Assembly: GCF_003369915.1 (NCBI RefSeq) | Contig: NW_022881603.1 | Span: forward strand, 34,965,522-35,029,521 | DNA length: 64,000 nt | Reading direction: 5' to 3' | Source: Drosophila miranda | Taxonomy: Eukaryota > Arthropoda > Insecta > Diptera > Drosophilidae | Shown: positions 10,874-23,214 of the stretch, piece after piece | How positions within the stretch are numbered: position 1 is the first letter of the stretch | Layout of the letters: every line of letters starts with the position of its first letter | Translations under genes and position numbers: made by a program | Notes under the pieces: model-generated | What the model saw: only the letters and a program-made list of their open reading frames with translations | Told to the model about the DNA's origin: nothing | The model's database searches: none

Positions 10874-13561
10874 ACCCACTAAAGGTTCTCATCTGGAATG
10901 CTAACGGCATTTCAGGGAAAGCAAAAGAAGTTGAGCTCTTCGCGCACAAGAATAGCGTTGACATTCTTCTTTTGACGGAGATCAGAATTAAAAGAGGGGC
11001 AGCTGTAAAAATACATGGATATGCCTTCTATCCAGCCTTCAAGCCATCGCGGAATAATAATAGCGTTGGTGGACTTGCGGTTTTAGTTCAGACTTCGCTT
11101 CGTCATTTTCCACAAAGGGTCATTGAGACACGCAGCATGCAAATGTCAGCAGTAAAAGTAGCCACAGGACTGGGCGATGTGGAGTTCAGCGCCATTTACT
11201 GCCCTCCCAGAGTCAGGATTGAGGAAAGACATTACATCGATGCACTCCGTGCTTGCGGGCAAAGGTATTTGGTTGGTGGTGACTGGAATGCCAGACACTG
11301 GCTGTGGGGAGACACTTACAATTCCCCTAGGGGGCGAGAGCTAGCGGAAGCCATCTCTGCTACTGGCGCTAAGATCCTTGCAACTGGATCACCAACCAGG
11401 TACCCATATGTACTCAATCACACGCCGTCCTGCATAGACTTCGCAGTACATCATGGTATTCCGGATTCTCGAGCAACAATAAGTCAGAGCTGGGATCTGG
11501 ACTCCGACCATCTGGCCTTAGTCATCAGCATTAAAACAGATGGCATTATAGAAAATCCAAGCCCTCATCTAGTCACCAAGCACACTGATCTGCTCGCATT
11601 TAGGCAACATTTGGAGAGGTCGATTCAACTGAACGTCACGCTAAACTCTGAGGAAGATATCGAGATGGCTGTAGATAACATCACAGAGAGTATACACATG
11701 GCTGCTGCTGCCTCAACGCCCTCGCATCCTCCGACAAGCGCCGCCTATGGAATAGTTCTTACAAGAGAGGCCAGAGAGCTTTTGTCACAAAAAAGGAGAC
11801 TTCGCAGACGCGCAATCCGATCTCAAGACCCATGGGACCGAATTCTATGGAACCGGGCTGCCAAGCAACTTCGAAACACCCTGAGAGAACTTCGAAGCAA
11901 CTTCTTTGAACAAAAGCTTGCTTCCATGGATTACACCGTGGATGCTGGATATTCGCTTTGGAAGACCACTAAGTCTCTTAAGAGACAACCGTTCAGACAG
12001 ATTCCCATCCGGTGTCCCAACGGTGAACTTGCTAGAAACGAAGAAGAGCAGGCCAATTCGTTTGCACATCATTTAGGGGACAGGTTCACCCATTACCAAT
12101 TCGCCACGGAGGCGCAGTACAAAGAGACAAAAGATAGTCTGCAAACACCTCTACAAATGGCCTTACCCATTAAACCAGCCAGGGCTGAGGAGATTGTTGA
12201 AGTCATCAAGTTCCTACCGAGGAAGAAGGCTCCTGGCATTGACAGAGTGTGCAATTCCACACTGAAAGCATTGCCTACTCGGGCGATACTCTACATAGTG
12301 CTCATTTTTAACGCCATGTTAAGGATGCAGTTTTTCCCTAAGCAGTGGAAGATAGCAACAATCCTGATGATCCATAAGCCTGGAAAACCGGAGGACGACC
12401 CTGAGTCGTATCGGCCAATAAGTCTTTTGTCTTCCTTATCTAAGGTATGGGAGAGGCTTCTTGCCAATCGTCTTGGTAGTATAATCAAGGAATGCCGTAT
12501 CTTGCCGGATCACCAGTTTGGCTTTCGGGAGGGACACGGCACAGTGGAGCAAGTCCACAGATTGGCAGGACACATCCTACAGGCCTATGATGATCTAGAA
12601 TACTGCAATGCAGTCTTCATTGATATGCAGCAAGCCTTCGATAGAGTTTGGCATATCGGCCTACTGAGCAAAATTAAAAAACTGTTCCCAGCACCATACT
12701 ACGGTGTCCTACGATCATACTTGGAAGGACGTCAGTTTATGGTCAGGTTCAGGAACACACATTCAACACCTTGCCAAATGAGAGCTGGAGTTCCACAGGG
12801 CAGCGTCCTTGGCCCGCTGCTTTACTCTATCTATACTGCAGATCTACCCTCCCCAAGCGAGCAACATATGGAGGCCCCCCGTAAGGCTCTGCTTGCTACC
12901 TACGCGGACGATATAGCCACTGCTCTACAGCTCCAAGTGCCGCCTTGAGGCAGCAGATGGTCTCCAAGAGTACCTCTACTCTTTGGCAGCTTGGTGCAAA
13001 AGATGGAATTTAAAAGTCAACCCACTGAAGACCACCAATCCATGCTTCACCCTGAAAGCGCTCATAGACCACACCCCACCCATAAAGTTTGAAGGCGTAA
13101 CTTTGGACCAACCAGAGCAAGCAAAGTATCTCGGTATCACCCTTGATAAGCGTCTTACTTTTGGTCCACACTTGAAAGCTACGGCTCGTAAATGTGGGCA
13201 AAGAATGTAGCAATTGCGGTGGCTGATTAACAGAAGAAGCACCATGTCACTGAGAGCCAAAAGAGCAGTTTATGTACACTGTGTAGCCCCGATCTGGCTC
13301 TACGGTGTGCAGATTTGGGGTATAGCTGCCAAATCGAACTATAAACGGATACAGGTCTTGCAGAATCGCGCCATGAGGCAAATAACGAACTGCCCTTGGT
13401 ACGTGCGCGGCTCCACCCTACATCGGGATTTGAATCTGCATACAGTAGAGGAGCAGATTGGAAGGCACACCAGCAGATACAGTGACAGGCTAATTAGACA
13501 CCATAGTATGCTCGCCAGACGATTACTACCTGCCAGGCCTTTGAGGCGGTTGAAGAGATTG
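10870..13561 (+). pseudogene. LINE ORF2, endonuclease-reverse transcriptase, frameshifted
   Basis: The ORF starts at the ATG of the ATGA overlap. The N-terminus is an apurinic-type endonuclease (LIWNANGI, LLLTEIR, GGDWNARHWLWG, SDHLALV), followed by the reverse transcriptase (KAPGIDRVCN, YRPISLLSSLSKVWERLLANR, QQAFDRVW, AGVPQGSVLGPLLY, catalytic YADD at about 12900). The frame breaks at about 12925, shortly after YADD; the shifted frame continues as the thumb and C-terminus, meets TAG at 13208-13210, and runs on to the A tract. Target-primed reverse transcription is the family role. This copy is dead. Confidence 0.88.
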
Positions 13562-14310
13562 AAAAAAAAAAAAAAAAAAAAAAATTTGGTTACTCTAGCC
13601 TTAATAGTCTCTGAGATTTGTGGATGCCCCAGATTTTCGTCCTTTGCGGGGGCGGAAGGGGGTGTGGCGAAATTTGGACACGAAACGGTCAAGGTCCGAT
13701 ATCACAGGAGTGTGGATACCAAATTTGGTTGCTCTGGCTCTTATAGGTTCTGAGATCCTTGAACTCATATTTTGCAATTGGCAAAGCCGACCATGAAACC
13801 TGTGTGTTAGAGAGAGACAGAGCGAGAAAGAATGAAATTGTTTTCTTGATTCTGGCTATAATAATTATACGATCTGGTTGAGATTTTACACTCTAGAACA
13901 TACATCATCCTCTACGATTCTGCGTTTTTGGTTTTATCGTATCTTTAAAAATGTGGATGCCACAGATTTTCGTCCTTTGTGGGGGCGGAAGTGGGCGGGG
14001 CGAAGTTTTGAAATATTTTTGTAGCAGTGACATATCACAGAAGTCTGGATCCAAAACATCGTTGCTCTAGCTCTTATAGTCTTTGAGCACTAGGCGCTGA
14101 AGGGGACGGACAGACGGACAGACGGACGGACGGACAGACGGACAGACGGACAGACAGACAGACAGACAGGGCCCAACCGACTCGGCTATTGATGCTGATC
14201 AAGAATATATATACTTTATGGGGTCGGAAACGATTCCTTCTGGACGTTACACATCCACTTTTACCACAAATCTAATATACCCCAATACTCATTTTGAGTA
14301 TCGGGTATAA

Positions 14311-17300
14311 AAATTCAGAGTAGTCATCGACTACAGGAAACTAAATTTAGTTACTGTTGCCGATAAATATCCCATTCCAAAGATAAATGAAGTTTTAGCA
14401 CAACTAGGAAACAACAAGTTCTTTTCAGTACTAGATCTTAAAAGTGGTTTCCATCAAATTCTATTAAAACGAGGGGGAACGTTGTGAGTTGCTGCGGACA
14501 CCGCAACTCTACGGTTATACCCGATACTAAGTCAGTATGGCTCTCCTCCGGCAGACGCCGCTAATATTAAACGACACGACAAAGAGTGCGTGCGAGATAG
14601 ACAGAAAATCAGTCTGAGCGTGACGTCGGGCGCTGCGTAGCCACTGCAAATTGATTTGTTCCTATTGGCTATAAAAATGATCTGATCTGATCCAGATATG
14701 GTCATTATCTATGATTCTGCGTTTTTAGTTTTCTCGAATGTGCAATATTGTGGATGCAACAGATTTTCGTCCTTTGTGTGGGCGGAAGGGGGTGGGGCGA
14801 AATTTTGAGATAAACGTTTTATAGTAAGATCTAACAGAAGTGCGGATACCAAATTTGGTTACTCTAGCCTTAATAGCCTTAATAGATTTTTGAATATCGC
14901 CAGATTTTCGTCCTTTGCGGGGGCGGAAGGGGGTGTGGCGAAATTTTGAAACAAACTCGTCTCGGTCCGATATATTAGGAGTGTGGGTACCAAATTTGGT
15001 TGCTCTAGCTTTTGTAGTCTCTGAGATCTAGGCGCCAATGTTTTACTCTAAGCAAAGCCGCCTATGCTACGTGTGTGTTAGAGAGAGACAGGGCGAGAAA
15101 AAATGAAATTGTTTTCTTGATGCTGGCTATAATAATAATACGATAAAATTCAGATTCCGCAGTCTTAAAGATATGGTCATTCTCTACAATTCTACGTTTT
15201 TCGTTTTCTCATATCTTTAAAATTGTGGATGCCACAGATTTTCGTCTTTTGTGGGGGCGGAAATGGGCGGGGCGAAGTTTTGAAATATTTTTGTAGCAGT
15301 GACATATCACAGAAGTCTGGATCCAAAACATCGTTGCTCTAGCTCTTATAGTCTTTGAGCACTAGGCGCTGAAGGGTACGGACAGACGGACAGACGGACG
15401 GACGGACAGACAGACAGGGCCCAATCGACTCGGCTATTGATGCTGATCAAGAATATATATATTTTATGGGGTCGGAAACGATTCCTTCTGGACGTTACAC
15501 ACATCCACTTTTACCACAAATCTAATATACCCCAATACTCATTTTGAGTATCGGGTATAATCAGATATCGAAAAAACTGCATTCTCCATCAACAACGGTA
15601 AATACGAATTCACACGTCTCCCCTTTGGACTAAAAAATGCACCGGCAATATTCCAACGCACCCTTGACGATATCCTACGACCACATATTGGTGAAATCTG
15701 CTATATTTATATTGACGACATAATTATTTTTGTGAAAGATGAAAAAACACATGCTAACAATCTCGCGACCATATTCGATACCCTTGAACAAGCCAATATT
15801 AAATGCCAACTCGACAAATGCGAGTTCTTGAAAAATAAAGTAGAATTTTTAGGATTTATTATTTCCGATAGAGGCATAGAAACCAATCCTGCAAAGGTGG
15901 AAGCCATTTCCAAGTATCCTTGTCCGAAAACATTAAAGGATCTCAGATCCTTCCTAGGATTGTCCGGTTACTATAGAAGATTCATAAAGGACTATGCAAT
16001 GCTAGCCAAACCACTTACCTCATTATTAAGAGGGGAAGATGGCCGCGTATCTAAAAACAATTCGAGCAAAAAAATCATTCACCTTGACCCAGAGGCCATG
16101 GAAGCTTTCAAAAAACTCAAGAACACCCTCATTTCGACAGAAGTCATTTTACAATACCCAGATTTCAATAAAGAGTTTCAACTCACAACAGATGCCTCAA
16201 ATTTCGCATTAGGAGCAGTTCTTGCTCAAAATGACAAACCAATATCCTTCATTTCTCGAACCCTTTCGAAAGCCGAAGAAAATTGTGCAGCAAACGAAAA
16301 AGAAATGCTAGCAATAATATGGTCATTGAAGTCTTTGAGAAATTATCTCTATGGGGGAGCAAAGGTAAAAATTTACACCGACCATCAACCCTTAACCCAT
16401 TCCGTGAGCGATTGGAATGGAAACGCGAGAATAAAACGATGGAGAACATTTTTGGAAGAGTACGACTATCAGCTAATCTACAAACCAGGAAAAGCCAATG
16501 TAGTAGCTGACTCTTTGTCCAGAATCAAGGAGATAAACTCCATCACGACTCAACATAGTAGCCAAAGTTCCTCCGAAAGGTTAATTCATAGTATGGTTAT
16601 ACCAATAAATGCTTTTAAAAACCAAATCTTTATTATTCCAGGAAACGAAAATAATTACAAATTTAGTATACCATTTACAACATTTCATCGACATGAAATT
16701 ACACAAAACACATTCACCGAAGCTGATTTATTACAAATATTAATAAAAAACCTTAACACATCCGTTATTAATGGAATTCAAACAACCGAACATATTATGG
16801 GACAAATCCAAAAAATATACCCATCAAATTTCTTCCAATACAAAGTTAGATTCACACAAAGTAGAGTAGAAGATCTAAGTAACGAAAGCCAACAAGAAGA
16901 AGAGATCTTAAAAGTTCACAACAGGGCCCACAGGAATGCCGTAGAAAATCAAAAACAACTCATCGAAAAATTCTATTTTCCAAAAATGAAACAGAAAATT
17001 TCCACTATAGTAAAGCAGTGTCAGATTTGTAAGGAAGTAAAATACGACAGACACCCCACTAATCCCGAAATCGTGGAAACACCAATACCACAATACCCAG
17101 GTCACACTATTCACATTGATATTTATTCCACAGAAAGAAATTTAGTTTTGACAGCAATAGACAAATTTTCCAAATTAGCCCAAGGAAGAATCATTAAATC
17201 CAAATCCATCGAAGATATAAAACCATCCCTGCATGATATTCTGTTTTATTTCGGCGTACCAAAAAATTTAGTAATTGACAATGAAAAATCCTTAAATTCA

Positions 17301-17808
17301 GCTTCCATAACGTTTATGATGAAAGACCAATTGGGAATTCATATATTTACAGCTCCACCCTACAAAAGCTCAGTAAATGGACAGGTAGAAAGATTCCATT
17401 CAACCCTCTCAGAAATAATGCGGTGTTTAAAAAGTAAAGGAATCTATAGCACATTTCAAGAATTACTGAATCAGGCCATTTACGAGTTCAATTTCTCGAT
17501 ACACTCAGTAACCAACAGAAAACCGTTAGAAGTATTCTTTGGTAGAAACGTAACAACAAATCCTGACCAATACGAAATAAGCCGACAAAATAATATTGAC
17601 AAACTTAAAAACAAACAGGACTCGGATTTGAAAAATCACAACAAGAAAAAAAAACCGATAATACTATACTCACCAGGTCAAGAAATATTCGTAAAAATAA
17701 ACACACGGTTAGGATCAAAATTGTCTGCAAGATTTAAAAAAGAAACAGCAAAAGAAGACAATAACACTACAATTAAAACTGTGTCAGGAAAAATTGTTCA
17801 CAAAAGTA
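14311..17808 (+). pseudogene. Ty3/gypsy pol fragment (RT-RNase H-integrase), split by DINE-1
   Basis: The frame starts abruptly in the reverse transcriptase at FRVVIDYRKLN next to D1, is interrupted at 14469/15561 by D2, and resumes in the same frame. Motifs in order: LDLKSGFHQI, RLPFGLKNAP, YIDD catalytic site at about 15708, RNase H (TTDASNFALGAV, ADSLSRI), an integrase zinc-finger region (HRNAVENQ ... CQICKEV), and integrase core residues in HIDIY, VIDNEKS and QVERFHS (DD35E). The 5' gag, protease, RT start and both LTRs are missing. The last codons before the TAA at 17849 are fused DINE-1 sequence. It resembles pol of gypsy-group insect elements; no envelope gene is present. Confidence 0.88.
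14470..15560 (+). mobile_element. DINE-1-type element D2, full length, inside gypsy pol
   Basis: It begins 'cgagggggaacgttgtgagt', contains the hairpin 'gttgctgcggacaccgcaac', and ends 'gagtatcgggtataa'. No target duplication is seen and the insertion lies between codons of pol, as expected of Helitron-type insertion. Length is 1091 bp. Confidence 0.88.
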
Positions 17809-18120
17809 AATCTGTGGCATCCACAATTTCGACGATACGACAAAACTAAAAACGCAGAATCATAGATAATGACCATATCTATCAGATTGCTGAATCTGGA
17901 TCAGATCAGATCATTTTTATAGCCAAAAGGAACAAATCAATTTGCACTGGCTACGCAGCGCCCGACGTCACGCTCAGACTGATTTTCTGTCTCTCTCGCA
18001 CGCACTTTTTGTCGTGTCGTTTAATATTAGCGGCGTCTGCCGGAGGAGAACCATACTGACTAAGTATCGGGTATAAATGTAGAGTTGCGGTCTCCGCAGC
18101 AACACACCACGTTCCCCTCG
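17809..18120 (-). mobile_element. DINE-1 fragment D3
   Basis: This is the hairpin-end third of a DINE-1 in reverse orientation, fused to the 3' end of the gypsy pol at about 17809 and ending 'acgttcccctcg' at 18120. Confidence 0.8.
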
Positions 18121-18681
18121 TTTAGTCTGTGTTTGAATTCGGAATCTCTTTTAGTCACGATTACGAACACAATATGTTTTCGCTGTAAATAATGCAAAAA
18201 TCGATTGCAAATTGGTTTTCATTAAGTATACATAAATATATTTTTTCTTATATTATATATGTAGATACATCATTGTTTTAGTTATAAAAACAAAAAAGTC
18301 GAGAACCGACGGCGTTTGCATAATTTTTATAATTTATAATAAACCTGTTTAAAATAAGGAAATAAATGTGTAATTATATAATTGTAATATTTTATATTTT
18401 GTGGTATAAATCAAACAAATAACAGCTTTTATTTCATTTCCCGCGCCCTAGTGTACCATACCCCCACCCCCTGCTCATTCTTCATTTATTTTGTGGCGGT
18501 AGGTCAGTCCATCAAAAGACCCAAAACAAGAACCAAACTCAAATTTCAGTTCTAGCGGCCAGCAATACTAAACACACACACGCAAAGTACGTGAGAATGC
18601 ATGTGCACCCATACACTAAAACATGCTGGTGGCAAAACAGAACCAGACCTGAGAGAGTTCAAAAAATCTGAAAAAGCATAC
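18121..18681 (+). other. Distal upstream region of gene A copy A1
   Basis: The sequence matches, in the opposite orientation, 39890-40190 and the equivalent parts of each tandem unit, and matches 28989-29216 upstream of A2. It is AT-rich with no recognisable gene. It ends with 'catac', the 5-bp target repeated at the far side of the BEL element. Confidence 0.7.
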
Positions 18682-18916
18682 TGTGGAGATAATGTTTTGT
18701 ATCCCCAATCGGCCGACTAATTATTTGGAATTAAATAAAACTCGGCGCAGAAATAAAATTACGATATGTTCTTTAATGCGTGACATCCAAATTGCAAGTG
18801 TGGCTTGCCTGCCCTTTACATTGCCGCTCCGATCGCTAAGCGCAGCTTCGCTCGGCCGACGTCGGTAGGCAGACGCAAAGCGGAGATAGCGAAGAGCGAG
18901 CTGGCAGAGAGCGTTT
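18682..18916 (-). repeat. Truncated 3' LTR of the BEL element
   Basis: 235 bp match 22199-22434. It is fused at 'gagcgttt' directly to reverse-transcriptase coding DNA, so about 141 bp of the LTR and the end of pol were removed together. Confidence 0.88.
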
Positions 18917-21824
18917 CTAATCTGGCTTGCTGCCGAAGCACGTAACGTGGAAACTTAAAGTTTTTAACCATCGACAACTGCGAAGTCAGCTCAATCCAAG
19001 TCGTATGTAGATCCTGGGGCAGGCTTTCGTCCCAATTCAACTTTAGGCTTTCGTTCCATAGCGACTGCATAAATATTTTAGCTTTTGTGATGATGGGAGA
19101 GATGAGCCCTAGAGGATCGTAGAACCTAGCTAGTGTAGACAGGACCGAACGCTTCGATATTGGGCCTGCAGCGGTTCCGACGTGAGCGAAGCTAAACAGA
19201 AGATTGTCCGTGGTGGGATCCCAAACTAGACCAAGCGCCTTGGTTACTTCAGTCCCGTCATGAAAGGTAAGGAACTTTTCGCGATCCGCCTCCGATACGC
19301 CTTCCAAAGCAGCGGGTTCATTGGAACACCATTTACGTATGGGAAAACATCCTTTCGAAAGTAGCTCCTTTACCTGCTGACGAATCTTGATGACAGAATC
19401 AATGCTGTCCCCTCCAGATATGAGATCATCGACATAGAAATCTCTTCGAACAACATCAGCGCCAAGCGGAAAACGCAACTCTTCATCATTTGCCAATTGA
19501 TGCATAGCACGAATTGCTAAGAAAGCGGCAGGTTTGGTTCCGTAAGTAACAGTCTCCAACTTGAACACCTGAATCTCCTCCTTCGGGTCATTGCGCCATA
19601 GGATGCACTGCACGTGCGTATCGGGATGGGAAACGCGTACACAGCGGTACATTTTGCAGATATCGCCACACAAGGCGACTTTAAAAAAGCGGAAACGAAG
19701 CAGAGTTATCAGAATTTTAGGTTGGATGGTGGGTCCAGCCATAAGCGCATCATTCAGTGATACTCCAGACGCTGTTTTGTCAGATCCATCGAACACTACG
19801 CGTAATTTGGTGGTTGTACTATCCTGCTTGTGGTCGCAATGGTGAGGCAAGAAGTACTGCGGGAGGTCTGACTGCCGCGAAGCTGGCGACATGTGTCCTA
19901 AATCACGATACTCCTGAAGAAACTCCATATATTTTGCCTTAAGCTGTGCATTTTTTGCTAGCTTCCTCTCCAAATTGAGAAATCTACGTAGCGCCTGCTG
20001 ATACGATTCTCCTAATTCCTCTAGACTGAATTTGGTTGGCAAACGCACGGAGTAAGCTCCGGACTCTAGGCGAATGCAGTTTGTGACGAAATGCTGTTCG
20101 CAATGAACATCTTCCTCCGAAATTGATGAGGGCGAATAATCTCCATCGACTTCCCAAAACCGCCTTACAATATCGCACAAATTAGTCTCGCAAGCGGAGA
20201 TGACAGGGGGATCTTCAACGGCTTCTAGCGCCGCACGGGCTTTCTCAGAGTATTTAATACTTCCTGACACTATCCAGCCAAGTTTCGTCTTCTGCAATGT
20301 TGGCAATTGGTCTGACAGTCGAATCTGTCCAACGCACATTAATTCGAAAAACAAACCAGCACCTATCAACAGATCGACACGCTGGGGCTTGGCGAAATTA
20401 GGATCAGCCAGTTTTAGATTATTTGGCATTGGCCAATCCTTTGCGTCTAGGCCGAAGTTAGGCTGCATTCCTGTGATTGAGGCAGTGATAATTGCAGAGA
20501 GGAAACCGCGATAGCTTTCGTCTTGAGATTGCAGGACGATGTCCACAGCCTTGCTGGATGGTAGAATTGACTCTCCAATACCGGCGATTTTAACGTGAGA
20601 CGGGTGAGGATCTAACTGCAGCTGATTGGCGAGTCTCGATGTTATAAAGTTAACCTGAGAAGCGGAATCTAAAATGGCACGACATGGAATAAGCGATCCA
20701 AAACGGCCCCTGACATATACGATTGCAGTAGCTAGCAGCACGTTTTGGCTAGGCAGAGATTTTTGACTCGAGGGGGGAGGGCTAATATATTTGCTTGCTA
20801 CTAGGGCACTTGCAGGATCATGCTGGGTCGATTCCGTGCTCGGCGACGGCAACTCAGCGTCTGCGCCCGACTGCATGTGGAGCAGTGTGTGATGCTTGGC
20901 TTGGCAATTTCTACATGCCCCTGACTTGCAGCGTTGCAATGAATGGCCTTTGTTGAGGCAGTTTAGACATAAATGGCGCTTCTTCACCTCCTTGTCCAAT
21001 TTCGTGCCTATGATGAAGATCAGCAACCCATCGGAAATCTCCTGCGGGGTCGCCAAGGTCTGAAGTGCACGCAAGTGCGAATTGATTTTATCGCTGAGCG
21101 CGCGTAAGCCGATAGCCGAGCCCTTCTCCACCCCTTGCAGTCCGAAAATAGCCTTGACGTGTGCCTAAAAATGTAACAGTTTATTATCGAATCGCAACAT
21201 TAGTAAATTCAACGCCTTGTCGTAATTCTCCTCAGAAAGTTCCAAGGAACGAATCGTATCCAGCGCAGCACCATCTAGACATCCACGAAGATATTGGAAT
21301 TTTTCGATGATTGGTATACGATGGTCTTTGTGCACCATTGTCGAAAACATTGCGTGGAATTCTGGCCAATCCATGTAGCTCCCACTGAATCGCGGAAGCT
21401 GCAACTCGGGCATTCGAGAACGGCCTATACTATTATAGGCGAACAACGACGAATTCCCCTCGAGAGTATGCCGAGCCGTTGAATTGGCAACATTTACCGT
21501 GCGAGCAGCCATCAACTCCCGCGACAGCCTGGACCTAACCTTGACATAAACATTCGAAAAGTCCAGCCGGGCATCATGGGCTAACTGCAGGAAATCCAGC
21601 CTTTCAAGGCTCGTTTGAGCGGCATCGAAATCCGCATTCATTCGCTCGATCTGCTCTAAGCGAGCTCGAAGTTCTGCCTCATCTAACTCGGCAAGCTCTT
21701 CCTTGGTGAGAAAGCGATCCATGGCCTTTAGTTGGCGCGCGATGGACTCGGCCTTGTGCTTGTAGAAATCTACATCACTCGGCATTGCTGCGTTCGCGAC
21801 ATTGGTAGGCTCAGGTGCTGCCAT
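18917..21824 (-). pseudogene. BEL/Pao gag-pol, nonsense codon and deletions
   Basis: A single minus-strand frame from ATG 21824 encodes a BEL-type gag (PELQLPRFSGSYMDWPEF), then TAG at 21165-21167 within LLHF-stop-AHVKAIFG, where Gln is the likely original residue. The frame goes on to a shortened gag end that jumps from IIGTKLD to KEVKKRHLCLNC, an in-frame deletion. Zinc knuckles follow (CLNCLNKGHSLQRC), then the protease (AILDSASQVNFI), the reverse transcriptase (VVFDGSDKT, GDICKMY, catalytic YVDD at about 19440) and the BEL connection domain (ARFYDPLGLISPI). It ends where it fuses with the LTR. RNase H and integrase are absent, so it cannot integrate by itself. Confidence 0.9.
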
Positions 21825-22173
21825 GTTGAGGTTTTAAAAGAGTCACTCAGCACGACCGAAAAAGACACCCTGTATACGTATAAACGTGGGAACCGAAAGC
21901 AAAGGGATTATAGCTAATGCCTTTAGCTGTGCGGCTGTGCGAGCTGTCCGATTCCGCTTTGTACTCCGCTTGTGTGTATTAGTGAGTTCGCTGCACTGCC
22001 TACCGCACTGCACTGACCGAATTGTCGCGACAGAGAAATTAATAGCCAGCAATGCGTGTATGTAGGTGTATGTAAGTGTGTTTTAGCACCGAATTGTGCT
22101 TAACCGCCGAAAATTTGCTATGGCTAACGAATGTCGATCGCGAATGATTATTAATTGACACTGCAACTCAGAT

Positions 22174-22191
22174 ATCACGTCTGGGTCACCA
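22174..22191 (-). other. Candidate primer-binding site of the BEL element
   Basis: TGGTGACCCAGACGTGAT on the minus strand lies a few bases inside the 5' LTR. I cannot name the tRNA. Confidence 0.5.
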
Positions 22192-22198
22192 AATTTTA

Positions 22199-22574
22199 TG
22201 TGGAGATAATGTTTTTTATCCCCAATCGGCCGACTAATTATTTCGAATTAAATAAAACTCGGCGCAGAAATAAAATTACGATATGTTCTTTAATGCGTGA
22301 CATCCAAATTGCAAGTGTGGCTTGCCTGCCCTTTACATTGCCGCTCCGATCGCTAAGCGCAGCTTCGCTCGGCCGACGTCGTTAGGCAGACGCAAAGCGG
22401 AGATAGCGAAGAGCGAGCTGGCAGAGAGCGTTTAGCAGGGCAAGCAAGCGCAGAGCTTTAACAAACAAATGAGTGACATAGACATAAGTAACAAACAAAA
22501 TAAGCGGCTGAGGGCCAAGAATTATGTAGGTGCTATTTGGCAAGCAGCTAATCGGCTGGGTTCTGCTCCGAACA
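22199..22574 (-). repeat. 5' LTR of the BEL element (376 bp)
   Basis: It has TG...CA termini and carries the full LTR, including the 141 bp missing from the partner LTR. Confidence 0.9.
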
Positions 22575-22579
22575 CATAC

Positions 22580-23214
22580 AATCACATATTTTTGTCGAAA
22601 CATATTGCGTGTGTACTAACACATGCAAAGATGTTCTCTCTGCGCTCTCTCTCTCATGATGACGTCACTCTGGGGTACTGAACGCGCTAGCCAGTGTGTG
22701 ACGCTTTCGTTGTATGAACTGGCCATCTATATACTGTATGGTTAGTGGTACTATCGACTGCCGATAGTGCGATATCATCAACTATCGATATGTTTTCATT
22801 ACATTTATATTTAATTTATAGGTGATAATTTAATTAAAACAGAAAATACGAGTAGGATAGTACAAACTAGTCATAGAGTCCTAGTATTGCACTGCACCAG
22901 ACGTTTTTCTGAGATAAAACCATATAAAAAAAACTATCGATGTTGTAGCCCTATAATAATTATAAAAATTCCATCACCGAGCACAATCGAAGCCTCTCTT
23001 TTTTGACCAACAAATTCAAATTTTATCATAATTTTCCAAAAACAGTCGGAAACATTCCAGTAAGTTCACAGTTTGTTTTACTTCATTCTAGTTGTTCTTT
23101 CTAGTTGCTTACATCGTTCTTATACACAGCCATCACACAAATAGTTTGCTACAACATTGATATTAATTTTGGTAAAAATTATCTCCATCGGAAGGCGTAC
23201 GTTAATTCATTACA
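22580..23214 (+). promoter_or_regulatory. Proximal upstream region of gene A copy A1 (CRE-like and DRE motifs)
   Basis: Two classic palindromes are present: TGACGTCA at 22660-22667 (CRE-like) and TATCGATA at 22783-22790 (the DREF site common in Drosophila housekeeping and germline promoters). Both recur upstream of A2 (29297-29304, 29420-29427) and, reversed, upstream of A3 (39680-39687, 39557-39564). The transcription start is not identifiable; it is probably between the DRE and the ATG at 23215. Confidence 0.55.

Larger units (their letters stand above)
8705..13581 (+). mobile_element. Jockey-clade LINE, near full length, inserted in D1
   Basis: It has two overlapping open reading frames, a 23-base A tract at 13562-13584, and a repeated 'aaatttggtta' at both borders (about 8694-8704 and 13582-13592) consistent with a target-site duplication. 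The DINE-1 sequence resumes exactly on the far side. Four disabling changes are visible, two in each ORF. Confidence 0.85.
8307..14310 (+). mobile_element. DINE-1-type Helentron element D1, split by a LINE
   Basis: The left part (8307-8704) starts in the terminal hairpin 'gctgcggacaccgcaac' followed by 'tatacccgatac'; the right part (13582-14310) ends with the purple 'cggacagacggacagac' block, the conserved 'ctgatcaagaatatatata' stretch and the terminus 'gagtatcgggtataa'. Oppositely oriented 'ttatacccgatact' and 'agtatcgggtataa' near the ends are subterminal inverted repeats. The element is non-autonomous. The first bases of the hairpin end are missing or diverged. Confidence 0.8.
18682..22574 (-). 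mobile_element. BEL/Pao LTR retrotransposon with internal deletions
   Basis: The element begins TGTGGAGATAATG at 18682 and ends CTCCGAACA at 22574, flanked by the direct repeat 'catac' at 18677-18681 and 22575-22579. The uninterrupted site is visible upstream of A2 ('aaaagcatacaaccacat'). The 5' LTR (22199-22574) is complete, while the 3' LTR retains only 18682-18916. RNase H and integrase are missing. Confidence 0.92.

Noticed and set aside
10623..10904. Asn/Ser-rich frame overlapping LINE ORF1
   Set aside because: It is the shifted reading of the CAG/CAA-rich end of ORF1.
14100..14170. 'cggacagacggacagac' blocks resembling a CRISPR or microsatellite locus
   Set aside because: They are the known type of internal short repeat of DINE-1 and occur in each full-length copy at the same place.
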